Source: VAZQ01 sp036557705 (GTDB lineage Bacteria; Pseudomonadota; Alphaproteobacteria; Rhizobiales; Xanthobacteraceae). Taken from it: a stretch of DNA of 64,000 nucleotides. Below, one piece after another: positions 8,347-16,434 of this stretch (position 1 is the first letter of the stretch; each line of letters opens with the position of its first letter). A program made the translations under genes and the position numbers. The notes beneath the pieces are model-generated. The model made no database searches, was not told the origin of the DNA, and was given only the letters and a program-made list of their open reading frames with translations. The stretch covers positions 1 through 64,000 of the forward strand of contig DATBHB010000190.1 in NCBI GenBank assembly GCA_036557705.1, written 5' to 3'.

Positions 8347-8534
8347 GACCCCAACGCCCGACGCTACTCACTGGCGGGTGATCGCCGCCCGGTCTCCGCC
8401 GCTGAGAATGGCCCGGATGGAAGCGCTCTGTCCAGGGTGTGCCCAGCAAAGTTTTCGTCATAGTTGCCGGGTGAGGTTGCCAGTCCCTTGGGTTAATCCG
8501 GCAAGCGCCTTATAGAGATTAACCATTCTCCGCC

Positions 8535-8561
8535 AAAAAAGGAGCCGCCGTCGCCGGCGGC
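8535..8561 (-). terminator. Rho-independent terminator-like hairpin
   Basis: On the minus strand GCCGCCG, loop GCGA, CGGCGGC, then TCC and six T residues: a perfect 7-bp GC stem with a U-run. It points leftward and lies about 390 bases beyond the DUF1192 stop codon. Confidence 0.6.
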
Positions 8562-8770
8562 CCAAAGGTAAAACAGGGAGGCGTCAAACAGAGTGGACAG
8601 GAGCCACTCGATGTCCAGAAGATGGACGCCGTAGTAATGGTGGAGAAAGCTTAATACTCGGTTAATTTGGCGATGAATTTATGAATTTTTGACTCGCCGA
8701 CGGATTACGCGGCGGCCCGGGGAGCCGGTGTCGGAGTTGCGAGGCGGGCCGCTAAGCGGGTCACAAACCC

Positions 8771-8910
8771 GTAGGGTGGGCAAAATCGCGTGGCACCGCC
8801 TGACAGCGTGGCCATCAGCGCGTTTACGCGCCTCTTCGACGCACTTTTGGCGCCCGGCGCGATTTGCCCACGCGGGCGGCATTGGAGAAGGCGCCGTTGC
8901 CCACCCTACG
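8771..8910. repeat. GTAGGGTGGGCAAA palindromic repeat, long form (copy 1)
   Basis: Begins GTAGGGTGGGCAAAATCGCG and ends with the inverted TTGCCCACCCTACG, with an internal GCCCACGCGG block. A second repeat family is nested in it at about 8817-8844 (GCGCGTTTACGCGCCTCTTCGACGC). Other copies are at 11386, 16264, 30264, 37655 and 51147. Confidence 0.85.
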
Positions 8911-8952
8911 ATGTTTCCGACGCAGTAATGCTATTCCGCCCTACAAGGCCGG

Positions 8953-9147
8953 CTATTTCCTGAAGAACTGGTCGGCCACCGTACGCGAGGCCTGCTTGCT
9001 GGCGATCGCCGCTTCCAGCCGAGCGATTTCCTCCTTGAGCAGCGCGATGCGCTCCCCCAGCTCCTTGACCGAGAGCAGCGCCAGATCCTGTCCAATTTCG
9101 TGAACGATCTTCTTCTTCGGGCGATCGTCGTCGTCATCAGGTTTCAT
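8953..9147 (-). CDS. DUF1192 family small protein
   Basis: A 64-residue protein with an acidic start (MKPDDDDDRPKKKIVHEIG). A coiled-coil-like helix follows (LALLSVKELGERIALLKEE, then IARLEAAIASKQASRTVADQFF), ending FFRK. This is the standard DUF1192 architecture conserved across alphaproteobacteria; function unknown. The ATG at 9147 is taken because it matches the family start; a longer frame to 9246 overlaps the upstream monooxygenase. It begins 22 bases after that gene and is probably co-transcribed. Confidence 0.88.
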   Translation of the reverse strand: MKPDDDDDRPKKKIVHEIGQDLALLSVKELGERIALLKEEIARLEAAIASKQASRTVADQFFRK

Positions 9148-9169
9148 CGAAACGCTCCATCGAACCCCG

Positions 9170-10318
9170 TCAGACGTATTGCGCGCGCCCCACGGGGCTG
9201 CGTTCGCGCAGACCAAGCCGTTCGAGTCGCGGCAGCACCTCCTCACAGAAGAACGGCAGCTCGTCGAGGTAATTGATCAGCGACACGGCGACGCCGGTGA
9301 GCCCCGCGCTGCTCAGTTCGGCGAGCGATTTCGCCACCTGATCGGCATCGCCGATGAGCCCGAGCCCGCCCATGCCATTCGCATAGAATCGCCGCTGGCG
9401 GTTGTATTCCTCCACGCCTTTACTCTGCGGCGTGATATCTTTCATTGCCAGGATGCGGTCGATGGCGGCGAAATCGGCGTGCTCCAGGATGACATGGCGA
9501 TAATACTCCTCGGCCTCCTTCTGCGTGCGCCGGCAGGTGACCACCCCGACCGAATAGACGCCGATCTCGCGCCCATGCTCGCGCGCGAGATCCTTGGCCT
9601 TGCGCACATTGGCGGCGGTCTCCTCGATCGAGATGCGGGAAGCCTGCATGAAAAAAGCGTCGCAGTTCCTCACCGCGAAGGCGCGTCCAGTGGCCGACGC
9701 TCCGGCGTTCATTATGAGAGGACGGACGCCGCCGATCGGCTTGGGCTTGCCGCGCACGCCCTTGAGCTTGAAGAAACGCCCCTCGAAGTCGAATTCCTCC
9801 TTCGGCGACCAGATCGCCTTGACGACGTCGAGCCATTCCTGGGCGAATTCATAGCGCGCCTCGTGCTCGCGCTGCTCCACCCCGAACATTTCGAATTCGC
9901 CCTCGTTCCAGCCGACCACAAGGTTGAGTCCAAAACGTCCTTCCCCGATGTGGTCGGCGGTGACGATCTCCTTGGCGGCAATGACCGGGTTGAACAGCGG
10001 CGCATGTACGGTGCCGAAGACCGTCACGCGGCGGGTCAAGGCCAGGAGCCCGGCCGCCCAGGTCATCGTTTCCAGCGTCGCGCCCTGGTAGTCGGTATCG
10101 CCGCCATAGCCTTTCCAGCGCGCTATCGGCAGGAGAAAGTCGAGGCCCGCCTCATCGGCCACGCGCGCCAGCCGCAGATTGTCGGGCCAGCTTCCCGACC
10201 AGCGCTCCGACACCTTGGTGACGGCGCGCCCGGACGAGCAGTTGGGCCCGAACAGGCCGATCTTGAGCCGGTTCGCATTGTACATCGCGCGCCGATCACG
10301 CATCGGGTCTTCGGTCAT
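9170..10318 (-). CDS. LLM-class flavin-dependent monooxygenase
   Basis: A 382-residue luciferase-like monooxygenase. The fold is shown by LKIGLFGPNCSSGRAVT at the start, the barrel strand FLLPIARWKGYGG, HAPLFNPVIAAKEIVTADHI, and FGLNLVVGWNEGEFEMFG, the typical LLM glycine/tryptophan segment. It is closest in look to the FMNH2-dependent SsuD/SfnG/RutA group rather than to F420 enzymes. The substrate cannot be read from the sequence. An internal ATG at 10285 is an alternative start. Probably transcribed with the DUF1192 gene. Confidence 0.85.
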   Translation of the reverse strand: MTEDPMRDRRAMYNANRLKIGLFGPNCSSGRAVTKVSERWSGSWPDNLRLARVADEAGLDFLLPIARWKGYGGDTDYQGATLETMTWAAGLLALTRRVTVFGTVHAPLFNPVIAAKEIVTADHIGEGRFGLNLVVGWNEGEFEMFGVEQREHEARYEFAQEWLDVVKAIWSPKEEFDFEGRFFKLKGVRGKPKPIGGVRPLIMNAGASATGRAFAVRNCDAFFMQASRISIEETAANVRKAKDLAREHGREIGVYSVGVVTCRRTQKEAEEYYRHVILEHADFAAIDRILAMKDITPQSKGVEEYNRQRRFYANGMGGLGLIGDADQVAKSLAELSSAGLTGVAVSLINYLDELPFFCEEVLPRLERLGLRERSPVGRAQYV

Positions 10319-10386
10319 GGACCGTGCTCTAGCACGGCGAACTGCCGGTTGTACCAGCGGGTTTTCCTGAGCTAGGAGGGAGTGCC

Positions 10387-11382
10387 ATGATCGTTCCGCA
10401 TCGCATGACCGTAATCGCCATTCGCGCGCCCGGTGCTCCGGACATGCTCGTTGCGGAGGAACGCGACGTGCCCCGCGCCGGCGAAGGCGAGGTACTGGTC
10501 AAGGTCGCGGCTGCCGGAGTCAACCGGCCCGACGTGATGCAGCGGCAAGGCCTCTACCCGCCGCCGAAGGGGCCGACCGACATTCCCGGACTCGAAATCG
10601 CCGGCACGGTGGCGGCCCTCGGCACGGGCGTGGAGCGCTGGAAGGTCGGCGATCCCGTCATGGCGCTCGTGGTCGGCGGCGGCTATGCCCAGTACTGTCC
10701 GGCGTACGAAAGCCACTGCCTGCCCGTGCCTCCCGGGCTGTCGATGGTAGAAGCCGCGGCCATTCCGGAGACGTTCTTCACGGTGTGGTACAACGCCTTC
10801 GAGCGCGGCCGACTCAAGGCCGGCGAAACGCTGCTCGTGCATGGCGGCTCATCCGGCATCGGCACCGCGGCGATCCAGATCGCCAAAGCGCTTGGCGCGC
10901 GCGTGATCACCACCGCCGGCTCGGCCGAGAAATGCGAAGCCTGCCGAAAGCTCGGCGCCGATCTCGCCATCAACTACAAAAACGAAGATTTCGTCGCCGC
11001 CACCAAAGCCGCGACGGCCGGGAAGGGCGCCAACGTGATCCTCGACATGGTGGGCGGCGACTATATCGAGCGCAATTACGAGGCGGCGGCCGTCGAGGGC
11101 CGCGTGGTGCAAATCGCATTCCAGGGTTCGCCCAAGGCGACCGTCGATTTCCGTCGCCTCATGCTCAAGCGCCTCACCCACACCGGCTCGACCTTGCGCG
11201 CCCGTTCGGTGACCGACAAGGGCACGATTACGCGCGCCGTCGAGGAGCACGTTTTGCCGCTGGTCGCATCGGGTCGCGTGCGCCCGCTCATCGACAGCAC
11301 CTTTCCGTTGGCGCAAGCCGCCGCCGCTCATGCGCGGATGGAAACGAGCCAGCACATCGGCAAGATCGTGCTGACAGTTTGA
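10387..11382 (+). CDS. NAD(P)H:quinone oxidoreductase, zeta-crystallin/PIG3 type
   Basis: A 331-residue zinc-independent medium-chain dehydrogenase/reductase. The N-terminal GroES-like domain has AAGVNRPDVMQRQGLYPPPKG, a PIG3-type signature. The nucleotide-binding motif is HGGSSGIGTAAIQIAKALGA. No structural zinc cysteine cluster is present. It likely reduces quinones or enones with NADPH in the cytosol. The start has a strong AGGAGGGAG ribosome site about 8 bases upstream. Divergent from the monooxygenase gene. A palindromic repeat follows the stop codon directly. Confidence 0.92.
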   Translation: MIVPHRMTVIAIRAPGAPDMLVAEERDVPRAGEGEVLVKVAAAGVNRPDVMQRQGLYPPPKGPTDIPGLEIAGTVAALGTGVERWKVGDPVMALVVGGGYAQYCPAYESHCLPVPPGLSMVEAAAIPETFFTVWYNAFERGRLKAGETLLVHGGSSGIGTAAIQIAKALGARVITTAGSAEKCEACRKLGADLAINYKNEDFVAATKAATAGKGANVILDMVGGDYIERNYEAAAVEGRVVQIAFQGSPKATVDFRRLMLKRLTHTGSTLRARSVTDKGTITRAVEEHVLPLVASGRVRPLIDSTFPLAQAAAAHARMETSQHIGKIVLTV

Positions 11383-11385
11383 CCC

Positions 11386-11545
11386 GTAGGGTGGGCAAAA
11401 TCGCCCGTAAAACACTATCGATTTGGGTGGTGGTGCACATGGCGATTTTGCCCACGCGGTACATGCCGTGAGTTGGGTCCGCGTGGGCAACCGCGCCACA
11501 GGCGGTGCCCTGCACGAAGGTTTCGGGGGCGGTTGCTCACCCTAC
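11386..11545. repeat. GTAGGGTGGGCAAA palindromic repeat, long form (copy 2)
   Basis: Starts CGTAGGGTGGGCAAAATCGC three bases after the quinone reductase stop, has the internal GCCCACGCGGT...CCGCGTGGGC pair, and ends TTGCTCACCCTAC with one mismatch to the arm. Reading frames through it upstream of 11575 are therefore not coding. Confidence 0.85.
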
Positions 11546-11574
11546 ACGGCGCCCGAAGCCGCGAAATCGACGCA

Positions 11575-14538
11575 ATGTTGGCTAGCACTCACAAGGCTCG
11601 CGGTCTTGCGCCGGCGCAGGGGCGCCACGCGAGCGGATTCGGCGGGGCACTTTCGCCTGGAGGTCGTGGTTTGCATTGCGTCCGCGCCTTAGCGCTGGCG
11701 GCGATAGGCATGATTGTTGCTGCCGCGTGTCCCGCCCGCGCCGTCGAGGCGGTGAATGTGCGCACCGACGCCTCCGCCATCGACCTGACCGCGGCCATCG
11801 AGCCCCATCACACCGATTCCGATCGTATCCTCGTCTCCACGGCGCCCGGCGCCGACGGTATCGTGCAGCGCATGGATGTGCGCGCCCGCGAGGGCAACAA
11901 CAACTGGGCGGTCTTTGCGCTGGCCAATTCCGGAAACGAGCAGATCGATCGGCTGATCGTCATTCCGCACTATCGCCTGGTCGGCTCCGGGCTGCTGTGG
12001 CCCGACCTCGGCCTCTCGCGCGTGGTGAGCATCACGTCGAGCGGCGAGCGGCCTGAGCGCGTCGAGAGCGAGACCGCCGACGTATTCCGCATCACTCTCG
12101 ATCCCGGCGCGGTGATGACTTATGTCGCCGAATTGCGCACCAGCAAGCTCACCCAGATCTATCTGTGGGAGCCTGATGCCTACAAGGATAAGGTCAACAG
12201 CATCACCCTTTATTACGGTATCGTCATAGGGATTGCCGGCCTGTTGGCGCTCTTCCTCACCATTCTGTTCGTCGTCAAGGGCAGCGTCATGTTCCCGGCG
12301 GCGGCCGCGCTTGGCTGGGCGGTGCTGGTCTATATCGGCATCGACTTCGGCTTCTGGGGCAAGGTCTTCGACATGTCGGCCGGCGCCGAGCGGGTCTGGC
12401 GCGCATCTGGCGAGGCGATCCTGGCGGCGACGCTCCTGGTATTCCTGTTCGCCTATCTCAACCTCAACCGCTGGCACGTGCGCTACGCGCATATCACGTT
12501 GGGCTGGCTCGCCGTTCTCGCCTGCCTGGTGGCGGTGGCGGTATTCGATCCAGCGGTCGCTTCCGGCATCGCGCGCCTCTCGCTCTTTGGGGTAGCGGTG
12601 CTCGGTTTTGGGCTCGTCATTTATCTCTCGTTCTTCGGCTTTGACCGCGCAGTGCTTCTGATCCCGACATGGCTGCTGCTGGTCGTCTGGGTGATCGCGG
12701 CAGGCATGGCAGTGACTGGCAGCCTCACCAACGACATCGTCGGCCCGGCGCTCCTCGGCGGCCTCGTGCTGATCGTGATGCTGATCGGCTTCACGGTGAT
12801 GCAGCACGCCTTCGCCGGAGGCATCACCCACGGCATCGTCAGCGACGTCGAGCGGCGGGCGCTGGCGCTCACCGGGGCCGGCGACATGATCTGGGACTGG
12901 GACGTGTCCGCCGACAAGGTGTTCACGAGTCCGGAGACGGAAGCCCTGCTCGGCCTCAAGCGCGGCGCCCTGCAAGGCCCGGCAGCGGGCTGGCTCGAAG
13001 TGCTGCATCCACTCGATCGCGATCGTTTCCGTGCTGCGCTCGACAGCGTCATCGAGCAGCGGCGCGGCCGTCTCCAGCAGGATTTCCGGCTGCGCGCGCC
13101 GGACGGCCACTACCTCTGGCTGGCGCTGCGGGCGCGCCCGGTGGTCGGATCGGACGGCGAAGTCGTGCGTCTCGTCGGCACGCTCACCGACGTGACCGAG
13201 TTCAAGAATACGGAGGAACGGCTGCTGCACGATGCCGTGCATGACAACCTTACCGGACTGCCCAACCGGGAACTGTTTCTTGATCGGCTGGAATCGGTCC
13301 TGGCCCTGGCCAAGGCCGACCAGGCGATCCGCCCGACCGTGCTCGTCATCGATCTCGACCGCTTCAAGCAGGTCAACGACTCGGTCGGGATCGCGGTCGG
13401 CGATTCGATTCTGCTCACCCTCGCCCGCCGGCTCGGCCGGCTGTTGAAGCCGCAGGATACGCTCGCCCGGCTTGGCGGCGATCAGTTTGCGCTCATCCTG
13501 CTCTCCGAGCGCGACTCGGAGCGCATCATCGGATTTGCCGAAACATTACGGCGGGCGCTGCGCGCGCCGATCACCTTCAACGACCGCGAGATCTTCCTCA
13601 CTGCCTCAATGGGCATCGCGCTTGGCGACGGCGCGCCGCACCGCACCGAGGAGCTGCTCAAGGACGCCGAGCTTGCGATGTACCATGCCAAGCGCATCGG
13701 TGGCGACCGCATCGAAGTGTTCAAGCCCTCGATGCGCGCCCGCAAGGCGGATCGTCTCGCGCTCGAATCCGAACTGCGCCGCGCGCTGGAACGCGAGGAA
13801 ATTACCATTCTCTACCAGCCGATCGTGCGCCTCGAGGACCGCGCGGTCGCCGGATTCGAGGCACTGGCGCGCTGGGATCATCCCAAGATGGGCCGAATGT
13901 CGCCGTCCGATTTCATCGCCATTGCCGAGGAGATCGGGCTCATTGTCGATCTCGGCCTGTTCGTGCTGGAGCGCACCGCGCGGCAGCTCGCGATCTGGCA
14001 GCGCGCCGCGCGCAATCGCGATCCGGTCTTCGCCAGCGTCAATGTTTCATCGCGACAGCTGTTGCGCCAAGATCTGGTTCATGACCTGCGCACCATCATC
14101 GCGCGTTCCGCAATCGCTCGCGGCACCCTCAAGCTGGAGCTTACCGAATCGCTGGTCATGGAGAATCCGGAGCATTCCGCCCAGATGCTGGCGCGCATCC
14201 GCGAGCTCGGTGCCGGGCTTTCCCTGGACGATTTCGGCACCGGCCATTCCTCGCTGTCGTATCTGCAGCGATTCCCGTTCGACACGATCAAGATCGACCA
14301 GTCTTTCGTGCGCACATCGAACAAGGGCTCGCGGCCGGTACTCCTGCGCTCGATCATCGCGCTCGCACACGATCTCGGAATGGAAGTGGTCGCGGAAGGC
14401 GCCGAAACCGATTCCGATGCGGTCGAGCTTTATCAACTCGGGTGCGAATATGCCCAGGGCTTTGCCTTCGGCGAGGCGATAAGCGCCGAAAAGGCGCGCA
14501 CGATGCTGGCATCGCAGCGGCTTGAACCCGTGCGCTGA
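11575..14538 (+). CDS. Membrane PAS-GGDEF-EAL protein (cyclic-di-GMP phosphodiesterase candidate)
   Basis: A 987-residue protein with a signal sequence/first helix, a periplasmic domain (about 50-210) and about seven transmembrane helices (about 215-430), a 7TMR-DISM-like layout. A PAS domain (AGDMIWDWDVSADKVFTSPE...) precedes the GGDEF and EAL domains. The GGDEF active loop reads GGDQF (634-638), so cyclase activity is doubtful. The EAL domain keeps EAL (762-764), the N...E...DDFGTG (885-890) and K/D-rich segments, so c-di-GMP hydrolysis is likely. The start is placed at 11575 because the upstream in-frame sequence is a repeat. The signal sensed is unknown. Confidence 0.88.
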   Translation: MLASTHKARGLAPAQGRHASGFGGALSPGGRGLHCVRALALAAIGMIVAAACPARAVEAVNVRTDASAIDLTAAIEPHHTDSDRILVSTAPGADGIVQRMDVRAREGNNNWAVFALANSGNEQIDRLIVIPHYRLVGSGLLWPDLGLSRVVSITSSGERPERVESETADVFRITLDPGAVMTYVAELRTSKLTQIYLWEPDAYKDKVNSITLYYGIVIGIAGLLALFLTILFVVKGSVMFPAAAALGWAVLVYIGIDFGFWGKVFDMSAGAERVWRASGEAILAATLLVFLFAYLNLNRWHVRYAHITLGWLAVLACLVAVAVFDPAVASGIARLSLFGVAVLGFGLVIYLSFFGFDRAVLLIPTWLLLVVWVIAAGMAVTGSLTNDIVGPALLGGLVLIVMLIGFTVMQHAFAGGITHGIVSDVERRALALTGAGDMIWDWDVSADKVFTSPETEALLGLKRGALQGPAAGWLEVLHPLDRDRFRAALDSVIEQRRGRLQQDFRLRAPDGHYLWLALRARPVVGSDGEVVRLVGTLTDVTEFKNTEERLLHDAVHDNLTGLPNRELFLDRLESVLALAKADQAIRPTVLVIDLDRFKQVNDSVGIAVGDSILLTLARRLGRLLKPQDTLARLGGDQFALILLSERDSERIIGFAETLRRALRAPITFNDREIFLTASMGIALGDGAPHRTEELLKDAELAMYHAKRIGGDRIEVFKPSMRARKADRLALESELRRALEREEITILYQPIVRLEDRAVAGFEALARWDHPKMGRMSPSDFIAIAEEIGLIVDLGLFVLERTARQLAIWQRAARNRDPVFASVNVSSRQLLRQDLVHDLRTIIARSAIARGTLKLELTESLVMENPEHSAQMLARIRELGAGLSLDDFGTGHSSLSYLQRFPFDTIKIDQSFVRTSNKGSRPVLLRSIIALAHDLGMEVVAEGAETDSDAVELYQLGCEYAQGFAFGEAISAEKARTMLASQRLEPVR

Positions 14539-14658
14539 GGAGCACGAATCGCGCGCTCCGCGCTGAACCACGATCCGGCTCGTGTTGCAACCGGGACGCC
14601 TCTCCAGGCGTTTACGTTGTTGCTGTGCGGTCCAGATGCGTTCAATCGGAGGCGCTGC

Positions 14659-15105
14659 ATGCCCAACCTGAAGATTCGGCGGGGTGACTGGGTGGTGGTC
14701 TGCGACGGAAAAAAGGCCCTGGTGCTGGAGAATGTCGGCGACGAGAAGTACCTGAACCTGAAAACCAGGCAGGTGTACGAACAGCCTGACCCAAGAACCC
14801 GCGAAATCGGGACTGACGCGCCCGGCCGGGCGATGAATTCCATCGGCGCGGCGCGCAGCGCGGTGGAACAGACCGACTGGCACAATCAGGAAGAAGAAAG
14901 ATTCCTGCGCGGCCTGCTTGGTCGGCTCGAAGCCGCGTTGAACGGCGGCCAAGTGAAATCGCTGATCGTTGTAGCTCCGCCTCGCGCGCTCGGCGTCTTG
15001 CGCCCAGCCTATTCGCATGCGCTGCGCACCGCGCTGCGCGGCGAAATCGACAAGGACCTTGTGCGCATGCCAGTCCCGGAAATTGAGCGACATCTAACTT
15101 CGTAG
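14659..15105 (+). CDS. Host attachment family protein
   Basis: A 148-residue protein of the 'protein required for attachment to host cells' family, small proteins with an archaeal-release-factor-like fold. Seen here: WVVVCDGKKALVLEN, the QTDWHNQEEERFLRGLLGRL helix, and the SLIVVAPPRALGVLRPAYSH segment with the RTALRGEIDKDL end. The start at 14659 has GGAGG upstream. Its TAG stop codon is the TAG of the GTAGCCCGG repeat arm. The name reflects an early plant-attachment report; biochemical role unclear. Confidence 0.85.
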   Translation: MPNLKIRRGDWVVVCDGKKALVLENVGDEKYLNLKTRQVYEQPDPRTREIGTDAPGRAMNSIGAARSAVEQTDWHNQEEERFLRGLLGRLEAALNGGQVKSLIVVAPPRALGVLRPAYSHALRTALRGEIDKDLVRMPVPEIERHLTS

Positions 15106-15237
15106 CCCGGATCGGAGCTTGCGCTGAAAGCGCAAGCGCCAATCCGGGGGCTGGCCCGACCGCTCCCGGCTTTCGCGGCTTCTCAATACAACGCAAATGC
15201 GAGAGTATCGCGAACGCCGCTCAAGCCGGGCTACGGC
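15104..15237. repeat. GTAGCCCGGAT palindromic repeat (copy 1) supplying two stop codons
   Basis: Begins CGTAGCCCGGATCGG and ends GCCGGGCTACGG. Internal arms TTGCGCT-GAA-AGCGCAA form a hairpin. The left-arm TAG (15103-15105) is the stop of the host-attachment gene. The right-arm CTA (15231-15233) is, on the minus strand, the TAG stop of the amidohydrolase gene. A second copy is at 18480-18628. Confidence 0.8.
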
Positions 15238-16199
15238 AGTCTCAGCAGCTTCCCGACGTTTCCTGAGAGAATCGCGTCACCATCCTCGCCGAGCGCGCGA
15301 ATCTCGCGCACGAAATCGCGCACCGCATCGCGCGCGCGTATCTCCTGCGGATAATCCGTCGCAAATACAATCCGGGAGACGGGAATCTCGACCAGCGCAG
15401 TCTTGACCGAGGAGATCGCGCCGGCAAAGCCTGCGGTGTCGAACAGCATGTTGGTCTGCATATAATGATCGAAAGACTTCTCCGCCTTGGCGCCATGACG
15501 GGCGCTGTCCTTCGTGCCCCAGAAATCCTTGTCCTGATAGCTGCGGATGCGCCCGAGCATGGATGCAATGCCGCCGGAAAGATGCGCCATGTGGACTCTC
15601 AATCCGGGATGGCGGTCGAAGACGCCGGAATTGATGAGCCGGATGGTCGCCATGATCAGCGAGAATTCCCGCCCCACCGAACGCGCGGTGTCGAAGCCGT
15701 CAAACTGCTGCGAATAGTTGAGCCGCAGCGCCGGGTGCACGAACACGAACATGCCTAGACGTGCGGCTTCGGTCCAGAACGGCTCGAACGCGGCGTTGTC
15801 GAGAAAGAGCCCATCGGCCTCGGACGTGATCACCACGCCTTGGAATCCAAGCTCATGCTTGGCGCGGTTGAGCTCCTTGATGGCGTCGCCGCCGCCCAGC
15901 GGATGCGCATGCGCGGCGCCGATGAAGCGGCCGGGATAATCGCACTCGGCCTCCTTCGCCCTGTTATTGACCAAACGCGAAGTGTGGTGATCGGCGCACA
16001 TGCCCGCCGCGCTGGTGAGCCAGGCGGCATCGATTCCGGCTTCGTCCATCATCCGGACATGCTCGTCGAGATCGTAGAGGAGGTTGTGGATCGTATAGCT
16101 TGGCGCGCCCTGCGCGTCGTAATGCAGTATCAGCCGATCGCCCGGATCTTCCTTGATCAGTTCGCGCGGAGTGAAGTGATGTTGGAAATCGACGATCAT
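15231..16199 (-). CDS. Amidohydrolase 2 / ACMSD-like metal-dependent hydrolase or decarboxylase
   Basis: A 322-residue TIM-barrel enzyme of the amidohydrolase_2 family, which includes aminocarboxymuconate-semialdehyde decarboxylase and hydroxybenzoate decarboxylases. The first metal ligands lie in MIVDFQHHFTP. A later histidine is in FVFVHPALRLNYSQQ, another in MAHLSGGIASM, and the catalytic-type aspartate in IVFATDYPQE. The start at 16199 matches the family N-terminus; the frame upstream runs through a repeat and is not coding. The substrate is unknown. Its stop codon lies in the repeat at 15104-15237. Confidence 0.85.
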   Translation of the reverse strand: MIVDFQHHFTPRELIKEDPGDRLILHYDAQGAPSYTIHNLLYDLDEHVRMMDEAGIDAAWLTSAAGMCADHHTSRLVNNRAKEAECDYPGRFIGAAHAHPLGGGDAIKELNRAKHELGFQGVVITSEADGLFLDNAAFEPFWTEAARLGMFVFVHPALRLNYSQQFDGFDTARSVGREFSLIMATIRLINSGVFDRHPGLRVHMAHLSGGIASMLGRIRSYQDKDFWGTKDSARHGAKAEKSFDHYMQTNMLFDTAGFAGAISSVKTALVEIPVSRIVFATDYPQEIRARDAVRDFVREIRALGEDGDAILSGNVGKLLRLP

Positions 16200-16263
16200 G
16201 AGAGCAGCCCCTGGTCGGTATGCTCCAATATTGATCGGTCGGGTCGGGCGCAAGGCGCGTCTT

Positions 16264-16427
16264 GTAGGGTGGGCAAAATCGCGTTCCCAACTTCCTCCAC
16301 GCGTGCGGTCGTACCCGCGATTTTGCCCACGCGGTCGGCTGCTGAAAGACGGGACCGCGTGGGCAAACGCGCGCGGCAGAGCAGTGCGTCTCGCGACGCG
16401 TGGCCGCACGCGTTTGCCCACCCTACG
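16264..16427. repeat. GTAGGGTGGGCAAA palindromic repeat, long form (copy 3)
   Basis: GTAGGGTGGGCAAAATCGCG at the left, GTTTGCCCACCCTACG at the right, and the internal pair GATTTTGCCCACGCGGTC...GACCGCGTGGGCAAA. It separates two minus-strand genes. Confidence 0.88.
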
Positions 16428-16434
16428 GCTCCGA

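Larger units (their letters stand above)
8347..8952. other. Long intergenic region without a supported gene
   Basis: No reading frame here resembles a protein. The region holds a terminator-like hairpin reading leftward (8535-8561), an AT-rich patch (about 8648-8696) and a composite palindromic repeat (8771-8910). The rcdA promoter must lie at its left edge. A minus-strand transcript ending at 8535 would be either the long 3' end of the DUF1192 mRNA or a separate small RNA. Confidence 0.5.

Noticed and set aside
11473..11574. Upstream start for the PAS-GGDEF-EAL gene
   Set aside because: The first codons would translate a palindromic repeat; ATG at 11575 is followed by a plausible signal/anchor sequence.
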